From UBA7657 sp049653045 (GTDB lineage Bacteria > Pseudomonadota > Alphaproteobacteria > Micavibrionales > Micavibrionaceae): DNA of 9,851 nt. A program made the translations under genes and the position numbers. The first letter of the stretch is position 1, and each line of letters starts with the position of its first letter. The stretch is from the NCBI GenBank assembly GCA_049653045.1, contig JBASFN010000027.1:1-9851 (forward strand). The letters run 5' to 3'. The notes under the pieces were generated by a model, which was given only the letters and a program-made list of their open reading frames with translations, ran no database searches and was not told where the DNA came from. Shown here in pieces: positions 1 to 7,256 of this stretch.

Positions 1-3
1 TAG

Positions 4-969
4 CGCGTCGCTCATAAAATCCAAGCTCCAGACCTGATTGAGACTGTCCGGCTTCGGCAACGGCAACCGCGTTCCTATCGCACGTTTGCGGCCTTTTCTT
101 CGTCTAACCATAAGACCTTCATCGCGACAAAGCCGATTGAAGAACGCGATCTTCTCGATCCTGGTCGCTTGGAAGAAAAGATCGACCAGCATGGCCTTAA
201 AAGCCTTTTTATTGTTTCGCCGAATAACCCGACAGGTTTTCAACTTTCGCCGGATGAATTCCGTGATATTTGCCAGTTATGCCGTCGTAAGGATGTGACG
301 CTGATCGTCGATGCTACTTTCCGTTTCTACTCGAAGCAAACATATGACAGCTATCAAACACTGAAAGATACTAGCGTCGATTTTATTGTCATTGAAGATA
401 CAGGTAAGACATGGCCCACGCAGGATATGAAAGTGAGCCTGATGGCATACTCGGAGCCATTGGCGAAAGACCTGCGTCTGCTCTATGAAGAGTTTTATCT
501 CTGCACAAGCAATTTTTCCCTGGCCTTGCTTAGCAAGCTGATTGATGAAACGCACAAAGTCGGCCTGGATAAGATTGTCTGGCAGGAAGTTGAAAAACGT
601 ACTGCGCGCGTTGAATCGGCTATTGCCAATACACCCCTTAAACTTGTCAAAAATGACAGAGACTGTACCCTGCCTGTCGCCTGGATCGACTGTTCAAAAA
701 CTGGCATGACGGATGTAGAAATTCTGGAAAAATTGCGTCCGCACAATATCGCCGTGCTGCCTGGACGATTCTTCTTCTGGAATTCTCAGCAACAACATAC
801 TGACAGGATCCGAATCTCGCTCATGAAACCAGATGACGTATTTTATAAGGGTGTGGATGTTCTTGAGCGGACCCTGCCACAGGTCTTTGGCGCGACTAAT
901 GCACCTTCTCCTACTACACCGCAAGGCGTTGCCGCGAACCCGATTGTAAAAAAGAACGATCTGGGATGA
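4..969 (+). CDS. PLP-dependent aminotransferase (fold type I), 5' end missing or disrupted
   Basis: Transfers an amino group between an amino acid and a 2-oxo acid using PLP in the cytoplasm. The SPNNPTG motif (bases 217-237) matches the NPNNPTG loop. VDATFRFY (about 307-330) supplies the Asp that pairs with the PLP ring nitrogen. The Lys at 406-408 in EDTGKTWPT is the expected Schiff-base lysine, and RIRIS near 808-822 carries the substrate-carboxylate Arg. The catalytic core therefore looks complete. The N-terminal region is a problem: bases 1-3 are an in-frame TAG, no ATG lies in this frame before the core, and the only early alternative start is TTG at 169, which would remove the usual N-terminal segment. 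A frameshift within roughly the first 40-120 bases, or a break upstream, is possible. The stop overlaps the next start by 4 nt (ATGA), so translation is probably coupled. The substrate is unknown. Confidence is high for the family and low for intactness. Confidence 0.75.
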   Translation, partial: RVAHKIQAPDLIETVRLRQRQPRSYRTFAAFSSSNHKTFIATKPIEERDLLDPGRLEEKIDQHGLKSLFIVSPNNPTGFQLSPDEFRDICQLCRRKDVTLIVDATFRFYSKQTYDSYQTLKDTSVDFIVIEDTGKTWPTQDMKVSLMAYSEPLAKDLRLLYEEFYLCTSNFSLALLSKLIDETHKVGLDKIVWQEVEKRTARVESAIANTPLKLVKNDRDCTLPVAWIDCSKTGMTDVEILEKLRPHNIAVLPGRFFFWNSQQQHTDRIRISLMKPDDVFYKGVDVLERTLPQVFGATNAPSPTTPQGVAANPIVKKNDLG

Positions 970-1970
970 TGAGCATGACCGAACAGAAAATCCTTATAAC
1001 CGGCGATTTCAGTATTCCTGCGGGCATTCCTACAGGCAATGTCGTTCATCTGCGCGAACCGAAAAATAATACCGATATTGCAGCACTGTTGCCCGGCATA
1101 ACACATTATATTGTCGGAGGCCCCGAATATGTAGATGCCGAGCTGATGGACGCGGCACCGGATCTACGACATATCGTCGTGATGGGGACAGGTACGAACA
1201 GTTTTGCAAATTTGAAAGACGCTCAGGAAAAAAATATTGTCGTCGACAACACCCCAGGCATTAACGCAGATGCCGTTGCTGAATTCGCGTTGGGAGCCGT
1301 TATTTCTAATCTTGCCAATGCCTATCATTCTCGTGATGACCTTCTGTTCGGTGGATGGACGCAAAAACCCCACAAGACACTTTCGGAGTCGAGTATTGGG
1401 ATCATTGGCGCGGGAGATATCGGATCAAAGGTTGCCAGAAAGATAAGGGCAATATCCAATGCCTCTATTTCATATTTCTCACGCAGCAGAAAAGCTGCGC
1501 TGGAAAACGAGATCAATGCGCAGTTCAAACCACTTCCCGACCTTGTGAGTACAGCCGATGCTGTCATTCTCTGCGTAACCTATACACCTGAAACGCATCA
1601 TCTTCTCAACGACAAAACACTTGGCATGGCCAAGGAGGGTCAAATCCTTCTATGCTTCAGCAACCCGAAAGTTGTTGATCCGGTTGCCTTAAGACAAGGC
1701 CTGATTGACCAAAGGCCCCGCCGAGCATTTTTTGACAGTTATTACAATGAATGGATGTACAACCAAGGATTGGCCGGAGATCAATATGGATTGCTCTCTC
1801 TCGGGTCCGACAAGTTCGTTGCCACGTCTCATATTGCTGCACAAGCAGAGACTGTTATCGCGGCCATTGTTACAGAAGCTTTCCGGATCATTGATATGAG
1901 GCGCGACTCACTTATGCCTGGCCGTGGCCGGGCTACTAATATGCAGATACCAAAACTGGATTTGGGATAG
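966..1970 (+). CDS. D-isomer-specific 2-hydroxyacid dehydrogenase homologue with altered active site
   Basis: A 334-residue member of the SerA/GRHPR/D-lactate dehydrogenase superfamily, whose members interconvert 2-hydroxy and 2-oxo acids with NAD(P). The N-terminal half has the family motif NTPGINADAVAE (residues 95-106). The Rossmann loop is GAGDIG (148-153). The stretch after the second strand is SRSRK (172-176), where NAD enzymes usually carry an Asp, so NADP(H) is favoured by inference. Of the catalytic triad, Glu262 (FDSYYNE) and His289 (TSHIAAQAE) are visible. The usual Arg of the NxARGxxVD motif is replaced: the sequence here is CFSNPKVVD (230-238), with Asn in the Arg slot. The enzyme may use an unusual substrate or have lost dehydrogenase activity. 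The start at 966 overlaps the aminotransferase stop; Met codons at 969 and 975 are alternatives. Next to an aminotransferase, it could supply or consume the same 2-oxo acid. Confidence 0.88.
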   Translation: MMSMTEQKILITGDFSIPAGIPTGNVVHLREPKNNTDIAALLPGITHYIVGGPEYVDAELMDAAPDLRHIVVMGTGTNSFANLKDAQEKNIVVDNTPGINADAVAEFALGAVISNLANAYHSRDDLLFGGWTQKPHKTLSESSIGIIGAGDIGSKVARKIRAISNASISYFSRSRKAALENEINAQFKPLPDLVSTADAVILCVTYTPETHHLLNDKTLGMAKEGQILLCFSNPKVVDPVALRQGLIDQRPRRAFFDSYYNEWMYNQGLAGDQYGLLSLGSDKFVATSHIAAQAETVIAAIVTEAFRIIDMRRDSLMPGRGRATNMQIPKLDLG

Positions 1971-1987
1971 AAAACAAAGGATAGCCC

Positions 1988-3574
1988 ATGACGCAAATCA
2001 GACTCGAAAATGTTTCTTTTGGATATGCTGAGACGCTGTTTGAAGGATTAACGCTTGCGATTACCGATAATGATCGGATTGGCATCGTCGGAAATAACGG
2101 AAGCGGAAAATCTACGCTTCTGAAATGCATCTCCGGTGAGATCGAGCCTACTAAGGGGCGGATTATTCGATCCAAAGGCCTGAAATTCGGATTCATGGAA
2201 CAGGATGTTCCCGAAGCGCTCAAAAATGAAAATTTATATGACGTAATCAGTGCGGCCATTCCCAAAGATGAACGCGACGTCAGCGCCTGGAAGGTCGATA
2301 TTGCATTGGATGCATTCAAAGCGCCAGACGATATCCGAACAAGGCCAATAAGCGAGTTAAGTGGTGGGTGGCAGCGACTGGCCCTCATAGCGCGTCTTGC
2401 TCTTAGCGAGCCGGATGTAATTCTGCTGGACGAACCGACCAACCACCTCGATGTGGCCAAAATCATCCTCCTGGAACAATGGCTCAATGAACAAGTTTAT
2501 AATGTACCTCTGATCACGATCAGCCACGACAGAAGCTTTCTGGCAAACTGCACGAACAAGACAGTTATCTTGCGCGCCGGACAGGCTCACGTCTTTGATT
2601 ATCCCTACGAAACGGCGATAGACTTGTTGGCCGAACAAGATAAATCATCGTCGGCGCAGAGAGCCAAAGAGCTTAAAGAAATAGACAGGCTCGAACGCAG
2701 CGCCCACGAGTTGCGCCAGATTGGCGTCAATAATCGCAGTTTCGCTGCCCTTAGAAAATCTACGCAGATAGCCAAACGGGCGGAAAACATTGGTGCTGAT
2801 TTAACGGATGTCCATATCGAAGCCAGACGCGACATCAAGCTCGGCAACAGCGGCATACAAGCGAAGCGTCTTCTTGGCATAGAAAATATGACGATCAATG
2901 CCCCAGACGGCACAATGCTCTTTCATATCGATAAGCTTGATATCTCGCCAGGTGAACGCCTTGTCATCATGGGGCCGAACGGAAGTGGTAAAACACAATT
3001 CCTTAACAGATTGCATCTTGCATTCGATGATCCAGATGATGGGCGGAAGGAGGGCATTGCGATCACGCCGAGCGCTAAACTCGGATATCTCGATCAACAT
3101 TTATCCTATCTGCCTCTCGATCAGTCATTAAAGGATTATTTTTCGCGGAGTTCGGGCCTGGATGAACAGAAAGCCATCGGCGCTTTAGTGGGTGCAGGTT
3201 TTCCGGTCCGCGTTCAGGCCATGAAGCTTGGCAAATTGAGCCACGGCCAACGAGCGCGGGTTGCTTTGCTGGGACTACAGTTGTCGAATCAGAATTTTTA
3301 TATTCTCGATGAGCCAACGAATCACCTGGATATCGCTGGTCAGAGGCAGCTCGAATCCGAGATCATCTCCAACGAAGCTGCTTGTGTGCTTGTCTCGCAC
3401 GATAGAAAGTTTGCGGAGAACATTGGAACAAAATTTTACGCAATTCAAAATCACAAGCTCGTGCAAATTGCTTCTCCGGACGCCTTCTATGCCTCGCTCT
3501 TGGATGCTCCCGATATCACGGCTGTCAGGAGCGATCCGGATACCAAAAAGAAGCCGCCGTCCCATACCCCTTAG
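1988..3574 (+). CDS. ABC-F family ATPase, probable antibiotic-resistance ribosome protection protein
   Basis: A soluble protein of 528 residues with two ATPase domains and no membrane segments, the ABC-F architecture. Domain 1 has Walker A GNNGSGKS (35-42), signature LSGGW (124-128), Walker B plus ABC-F hallmark LLDEPTNHLD (146-155) and switch SHDR (179-182). Domain 2 has Walker A GPNGSGKT (329-336), signature LSHGQ (417-421), ILDEPTNHLD (439-448) and SHDR (470-473). The charged helical linker between them (about 215-290) is where resistance ABC-Fs contact the drug site of the ribosome. Family members either regulate translation or dislodge antibiotics acting on the 50S subunit. Lying inside a biosynthetic-looking operon, self-resistance is the best inference; a housekeeping EttA/Uup-type role is less likely. 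The second signature has His in place of the second Gly. AAAGG (1976-1980) sits 7 nt before the ATG. This is not an exporter, because there is no transmembrane domain. Confidence 0.93.
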   Translation: MTQIRLENVSFGYAETLFEGLTLAITDNDRIGIVGNNGSGKSTLLKCISGEIEPTKGRIIRSKGLKFGFMEQDVPEALKNENLYDVISAAIPKDERDVSAWKVDIALDAFKAPDDIRTRPISELSGGWQRLALIARLALSEPDVILLDEPTNHLDVAKIILLEQWLNEQVYNVPLITISHDRSFLANCTNKTVILRAGQAHVFDYPYETAIDLLAEQDKSSSAQRAKELKEIDRLERSAHELRQIGVNNRSFAALRKSTQIAKRAENIGADLTDVHIEARRDIKLGNSGIQAKRLLGIENMTINAPDGTMLFHIDKLDISPGERLVIMGPNGSGKTQFLNRLHLAFDDPDDGRKEGIAITPSAKLGYLDQHLSYLPLDQSLKDYFSRSSGLDEQKAIGALVGAGFPVRVQAMKLGKLSHGQRARVALLGLQLSNQNFYILDEPTNHLDIAGQRQLESEIISNEAACVLVSHDRKFAENIGTKFYAIQNHKLVQIASPDAFYASLLDAPDITAVRSDPDTKKKPPSHTP

Positions 3575-3587
3575 GTCATCGCGAGTA

Positions 3588-3607
3588 AATTTTGATAAAC
3601 CAAAATT
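3588..3607 (+). repeat. AT-rich inverted repeat between the ABC-F and ligase genes
   Basis: AATTTTG (3588-3594) and CAAAATT (3601-3607) pair perfectly around a six-base loop, 8 nt before the AAGGAG ribosome binding site of the ligase gene. The stem is too AT-rich and lacks a T-run, so it is not a good terminator. It could be an operator, an RNA processing site or chance. Confidence 0.3.
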
Positions 3608-3628
3608 GCGAACGCAAGGAGATACACT

Positions 3629-5014
3629 ATGTTTGATGTCAAAACATTCTCGTTTGGCATTCCGGAAATTGAAGCGCATATCCATGACCATGTTGGAAGC
3701 CGGACGGAGACCATCGAGGGCCAGTTTCGTCTGTTGAAGAAATGGCTCTGCAATCGCGACAGCTTGCACGCTGTAACGCGGCTGAGCCATGACGAAATCA
3801 GTTCGCGGCAACTTCAGCAGATTTCTGTGATTGTCGATAATGCGTATTCAACGCATCCGTTTTACAATAGACTTTATAAGTCGGCAGGCTTCAGACGCGG
3901 CGACGTCGTTACCTGGGACGATTACAATGCCCTGCCGACAATATCAAAGAATGACATTATCGATAACTACGATATGTTTACGACGGCATTGTCGCCTGAC
4001 CCCTCGCAGATTTATACGCAAAGAACATCTGGTTCGTCCGGAAAAACATTGCAGATTATGCGCGATCCCACCATGACCGATCACCACGCTCTCTGGGAAT
4101 TACGTTTTACTGAGCAGATGCTGGGTCGTCGGAGAGATCCTACGGAGTGGTGCTATATGAGCTATCTGGCATGCCCCCCTTACACGTCGCTGGACGGTAA
4201 ATATCCCTTCTTTACCGTTTCAAATGATTGCCCACCGGAGCATGTGCTGAAGCATCTCAAGCTTATGAAGCCTGCTTTGCTGTCCGGATTCCCCAGCTAT
4301 CTTGGCCGTCTTTCGGCGCTGGTCGATGATCCCAAAGAACTTGGCATTAAGGCCATTCTGACTAATTCCGAAGCCTGCACAAAAGCCGAACGCGTTAAAA
4401 TCGGCGAAAGGATGGGGGCACCTGTATTCGATGAATATTCATCCGTCGAATTGAGCTATATCGCCACAGAGTGCAAAGAAGGCCGCTATCACATTGTGGA
4501 GGATAATGTTCGGGTGGATGTATTGAATCCGGATAGCGAAGGCATGGGAGAAATCGTTGCGACAAATCTTGTGAATACATACACGCCATTTATCCGGTAC
4601 CGCCAGGGTGATATTATCCAGATCGCGGCGGCGTCCGAGTGTTGCGACTGCGGCAACAAATTCCGTCATTTTCAATCCTTCCAAGGGCGTACAGATCAAT
4701 TTTTGCAAAGCCAAACGATTGGATTGGTCCCTCCCGATCGCGTTATGGCTCTTTATGATCGAACATTAATTGAAGCTAAAGCGAAAGTTGCCGAATTTCA
4801 GATCATTCAGACTAAGCTTGATGAAGTCCGGTTGTTGATCATTCCTGAGTCCGACAAAAACGGCCCCGACAAAGAAACGATCCAAACTTTTGTCACTGGC
4901 CTGAAGGATCTATTCAAGGATCCCAATCTTAGAGTGAATGTCGAGGAAGTGCGCGCAATGCCGCCCAGCAGGTCCCATAAGCGCCGTTTGATAGAAAACC
5001 GTATTCAACCATAA
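3629..5014 (+). CDS. PaaK/CapK-like adenylate-forming ligase
   Basis: A 461-residue member of the phenylacetate-CoA ligase/coenzyme F390 synthetase branch of ANL enzymes, which activate a carboxylic acid as an acyl-AMP and pass it to CoA, an amine or another acceptor. Visible motifs are the ATP-phosphate loop TSGSSGKT (133-140), the adenine-site motif EYSSVE (269-274), RYRQGD (323-328) with the ribose-binding Asp, GRTDQ (353-357) at the hinge, and a C-terminal SHKRR (449-453) where the catalytic lysine lies. Cys281, Cys338, Cys339 and Cys341 (ECKEG and ECCDCG) resemble the zinc-binding cysteines of PaaK-type enzymes. Length is close to the usual 430-450. The start is secure: a perfect AAGGAG (3616-3621) lies 7 nt upstream. 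No carrier protein, NRPS or phenylacetate-degradation gene is next to it, so it more likely activates a building block of the operon's product than feeds catabolism. The substrate cannot be read from the sequence. Confidence 0.88.
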   Translation: MFDVKTFSFGIPEIEAHIHDHVGSRTETIEGQFRLLKKWLCNRDSLHAVTRLSHDEISSRQLQQISVIVDNAYSTHPFYNRLYKSAGFRRGDVVTWDDYNALPTISKNDIIDNYDMFTTALSPDPSQIYTQRTSGSSGKTLQIMRDPTMTDHHALWELRFTEQMLGRRRDPTEWCYMSYLACPPYTSLDGKYPFFTVSNDCPPEHVLKHLKLMKPALLSGFPSYLGRLSALVDDPKELGIKAILTNSEACTKAERVKIGERMGAPVFDEYSSVELSYIATECKEGRYHIVEDNVRVDVLNPDSEGMGEIVATNLVNTYTPFIRYRQGDIIQIAAASECCDCGNKFRHFQSFQGRTDQFLQSQTIGLVPPDRVMALYDRTLIEAKAKVAEFQIIQTKLDEVRLLIIPESDKNGPDKETIQTFVTGLKDLFKDPNLRVNVEEVRAMPPSRSHKRRLIENRIQP

Positions 5015-5054
5015 CCGGCAATCTGGCAGCTCTATCGAGGCTAGGGGATAGCCA

Positions 5055-6338
5055 ATGACTTGGAAATTTCATATGAATAATTTTTCCGATCCTACATGGA
5101 ACCAGCTTTTGGCAGAGCTGCATGATTGTGGCACACAACTTACGAGCTACGAACGCAAGGTCATCAATCTTATAGCCAGCGATAATGCTTGCCCCGACGA
5201 CTTGGTCAGCAATGCGCCTTATGCGGGCTATATGATTCAAGAAGGCGTGCTGGGCAAACGTCCTTTCGCAGGCGCTGATCTACATGACCGGATTGAGGGC
5301 ATTGCGGCGGCGGCGGCCTGCAAGGTTTTTGATGCTGAACATGCCAATATGCAGCCACACTCATGCAGCCAAGCAAACCAAGCTGTCTATCATGCTCTGC
5401 TTTCAAATGGTGATCCGGTTTTGGCCCTTGGCTTCAAAGCCGGAGGGCATTTAACGCACGGCCTTAAACTGAATTTTTCTGGTCGCGCCTATAACTTCAC
5501 CTTTTACGGCACTGGCCATGATGGATTAATAGACTATGATCGTGCCGCCGAATTAGCCACGCAGACAAAACCCAAGCTCGTGATTTGTGGATCATCGGCA
5601 TATCCACGACTGTTTGATGCCCAGCGGCTGCGCAAAATTGCCGATAGTGTAAATGCTCGCCTGATGTTTGATCTATCGCACGAGGCTGGGCTTATAGCCG
5701 GAAAGGTTATTCCAAACCCTATTCCTTTGGCTGATGTCGCTACTATGTCGCTAGATAAGACGCTCAGAGGACCATTTGGAGGCACAATATTATGCCGACA
5801 GGAATTGGCAACCAGTATAGATAAAGCCGTGCATCCAGGAACGCAGTCCAGTTTTTCCGTTCGCAAAATATCCGATGCGGCCAACGCATTGATACTTACC
5901 CAGGGCAGTCCATTTCAGGACTATGCCCGAAACGTCATTATAAATGCGAAAACGCTGGAACATGGCTTTTCGCATCTTCCGGGCGCGATGCTGACAGGGG
6001 GCACGGACAAACATTATGTAGTGCTCGATGTGCAAGCCGCCTTTGGTATTAATGGTGTGGATGCTGAGAAACGGCTGGAAAAAATAGGCATTCTTTCCAA
6101 CCGCCAGACTTTACCGACAGACGCGTCGCCTCGCATGGCCGATACCAGCGGCCTTCGCCTCGGCACAGCATGGGCTTCTTCTCGGGGTTATTGTGAATCT
6201 GACTTCAAGGAGATCGCGCAGATAATCTGTGACGTGCTGGCATCAAAAGGAGAAAAAGAGATGCTGTTACGTTGTGCTGGTAAAGTTAACTCCTTAGCGC
6301 TTCAAACACGAAAGAACGACGTCTGGGCACCTCGCTAG
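5055..6338 (+). CDS. Serine hydroxymethyltransferase-like PLP enzyme, divergent (possible transaldolase or alpha-hydroxymethylase)
   Basis: At 427 residues this has the full length of SHMT and aligns along the whole fold: LIASDN (39-44), EGVLGKR (63-69), QPHSCSQAN (100-108), GGHLTHG (130-136), DLSHEAGLIAG (206-216), DKTLRGPFGG (234-243) and GLRLGTA (366-372). The PLP lysine is Lys235, with Asp206, His209, Glu63 and the carboxylate-binding Arg368 all kept. Several normally conserved positions differ. His before the PLP lysine is Asp234. The Tyr of the YAEG motif is Ile61. The KRYYGG tyrosines are Pro70 and Phe71. The folate-site PGGQGGP loop reads PGTQSS (261-266). The enzyme is therefore probably not the housekeeping glycine/serine enzyme. 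By inference it makes or breaks a beta-hydroxy or alpha-hydroxymethyl amino acid, as SHMT-like enzymes do in other antibiotic pathways. The start at 5055 has AGGGG (5043-5047) at good spacing; ATG 5073 is an alternative. Confidence 0.9.
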   Translation: MTWKFHMNNFSDPTWNQLLAELHDCGTQLTSYERKVINLIASDNACPDDLVSNAPYAGYMIQEGVLGKRPFAGADLHDRIEGIAAAAACKVFDAEHANMQPHSCSQANQAVYHALLSNGDPVLALGFKAGGHLTHGLKLNFSGRAYNFTFYGTGHDGLIDYDRAAELATQTKPKLVICGSSAYPRLFDAQRLRKIADSVNARLMFDLSHEAGLIAGKVIPNPIPLADVATMSLDKTLRGPFGGTILCRQELATSIDKAVHPGTQSSFSVRKISDAANALILTQGSPFQDYARNVIINAKTLEHGFSHLPGAMLTGGTDKHYVVLDVQAAFGINGVDAEKRLEKIGILSNRQTLPTDASPRMADTSGLRLGTAWASSRGYCESDFKEIAQIICDVLASKGEKEMLLRCAGKVNSLALQTRKNDVWAPR

Positions 6339-6383
6339 AGGACTATACAGATAACTTGGCATTACACAATCAGAGTGAACAAC

Positions 6384-7172
6384 ATGCGCAGCAACATCAA
6401 GTCGGCAGAAAAATTTTACGATGATTTCGCACAGAATTATCATCACATGTTTCAAGATTGGGAAGCAACCATTGCGAACCAAGCGATTCTTTTCAATGGA
6501 ATTATTGAGCGGTTTTGGGGAAAAGAAAAGGTCGATGTTCTGGACTGCACGTGCGGAATTGGGACTCAATCAATAGGTTTGGCGCAGATGGGGCATCGTG
6601 TCGTAGGGACCGATATCAGTAAGAAAGCCATAGAAAGAGCGAAACAGGAGACAACAAAACGCGGACTGGTTGTTGATTACAGAAAAATGAATTTGTTGTT
6701 TTTAGGCAAGCTCCGTCACGATTTCCACGCAGTGATGAGTATCGACAACTCTCTTCCCAATCTTATCGATGATGATGATTTGTTGAAGGCATTGAAAGAA
6801 ATTAAGGCGCGCTTAAAACTCGGCGGGATATTTGTCGCAACGATTAGGGACTACGATGAACTAATTAAGACTAAACCCCAAATGATGCCTCCCATGTTCC
6901 ACAGAGAGCCCGGCAAAGAATCTATTAGCTTCCAGGTCTGGAATTGGATCGCAGACAATCTATATGAACTTCATCAACATACGTCTCTTAAAAAAGACGA
7001 TAAGTGGGTATCATTCCATGAAGTGAAGCCATATCGTGCGCTGCGGCGAGATGAGCTGTCTGCTTCCCTGGAGCAGGCAGGATTTGACCATATTGAGTGG
7101 CAAATGCCAAAGGAAAGAGGGGTTTTCCAGCCACTCGTCATTGCCTCAGCGAATGCCCCGAGCCTGGGGTGA
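6384..7172 (+). CDS. Class I SAM-dependent methyltransferase, glycine N-methyltransferase-like
   Basis: About 262 residues with a Rossmann-type SAM fold. Counting from this ATG, motif I is VLDCTCGIG (52-60), the acidic ribose-binding residue is Asp77 in GTDIS, and the post-motif strand AVMSIDNSLPNL (116-127) resembles the GNSFAHL segment of glycine/sarcosine N-methyltransferases, followed by the typical ALKEIKARLKLGG helix and turn. The N-terminal KFYDDFAQNY is also typical of that group. It likely methylates a small amine or amino acid; O-methylation is not excluded. A GTG at 6375 is in frame, but ATG 6384 is preferred because AGAG (6372-6375) lies at reasonable spacing and nothing purine-rich precedes the GTG. 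The gene follows the SHMT-like gene by 45 nt and is probably part of the same transcript, so a role as tailoring enzyme on the operon's product is inferred. Confidence 0.85.
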   Translation: MRSNIKSAEKFYDDFAQNYHHMFQDWEATIANQAILFNGIIERFWGKEKVDVLDCTCGIGTQSIGLAQMGHRVVGTDISKKAIERAKQETTKRGLVVDYRKMNLLFLGKLRHDFHAVMSIDNSLPNLIDDDDLLKALKEIKARLKLGGIFVATIRDYDELIKTKPQMMPPMFHREPGKESISFQVWNWIADNLYELHQHTSLKKDDKWVSFHEVKPYRALRRDELSASLEQAGFDHIEWQMPKERGVFQPLVIASANAPSLG

Positions 7173-7181
7173 AATTGGGGT

Positions 7182-7212
7182 TGATCTGGACAAGTAGCTG
7201 GAAATCAGATCA
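7182..7212 (+). repeat. Inverted repeat between the methyltransferase and VOC genes
   Basis: TGATCTG (7182-7188) and CAGATCA (7206-7212) pair perfectly around a 17-base loop in the largest gap of the operon (84 nt). There is no T-run, so it is not a standard terminator. It could be an operator half-site pair or an RNA stem that separates expression of the last gene from the rest. Confidence 0.35.
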
Positions 7213-7256
7213 TATCGGAATTGAAGTTAAGAAACAAAATCGAAAGAGCTACACAA

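Noticed and set aside
966..1970. Calling the dehydrogenase serA
   Set aside because: It is a superfamily match only: the catalytic Arg is missing, there is no ACT domain, and the neighbours do not form a serine pathway.
1936..2487. 183-residue minus-strand open frame opposite the ABC-F gene
   Set aside because: It is antisense to conserved Walker and signature motifs, has Ser/Arg-rich composition typical of a shadow frame, and shows no family motif.
3275..3811. 178-residue minus-strand open frame across the ABC-F/ligase junction
   Set aside because: It lies opposite two well-supported genes with their own ribosome binding sites and has no recognisable domain.
5055..6338. Calling the SHMT-like gene glyA
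   Set aside because: Fold and PLP residues match, but several conserved folate and active-site residues are replaced and the context is not one-carbon metabolism.
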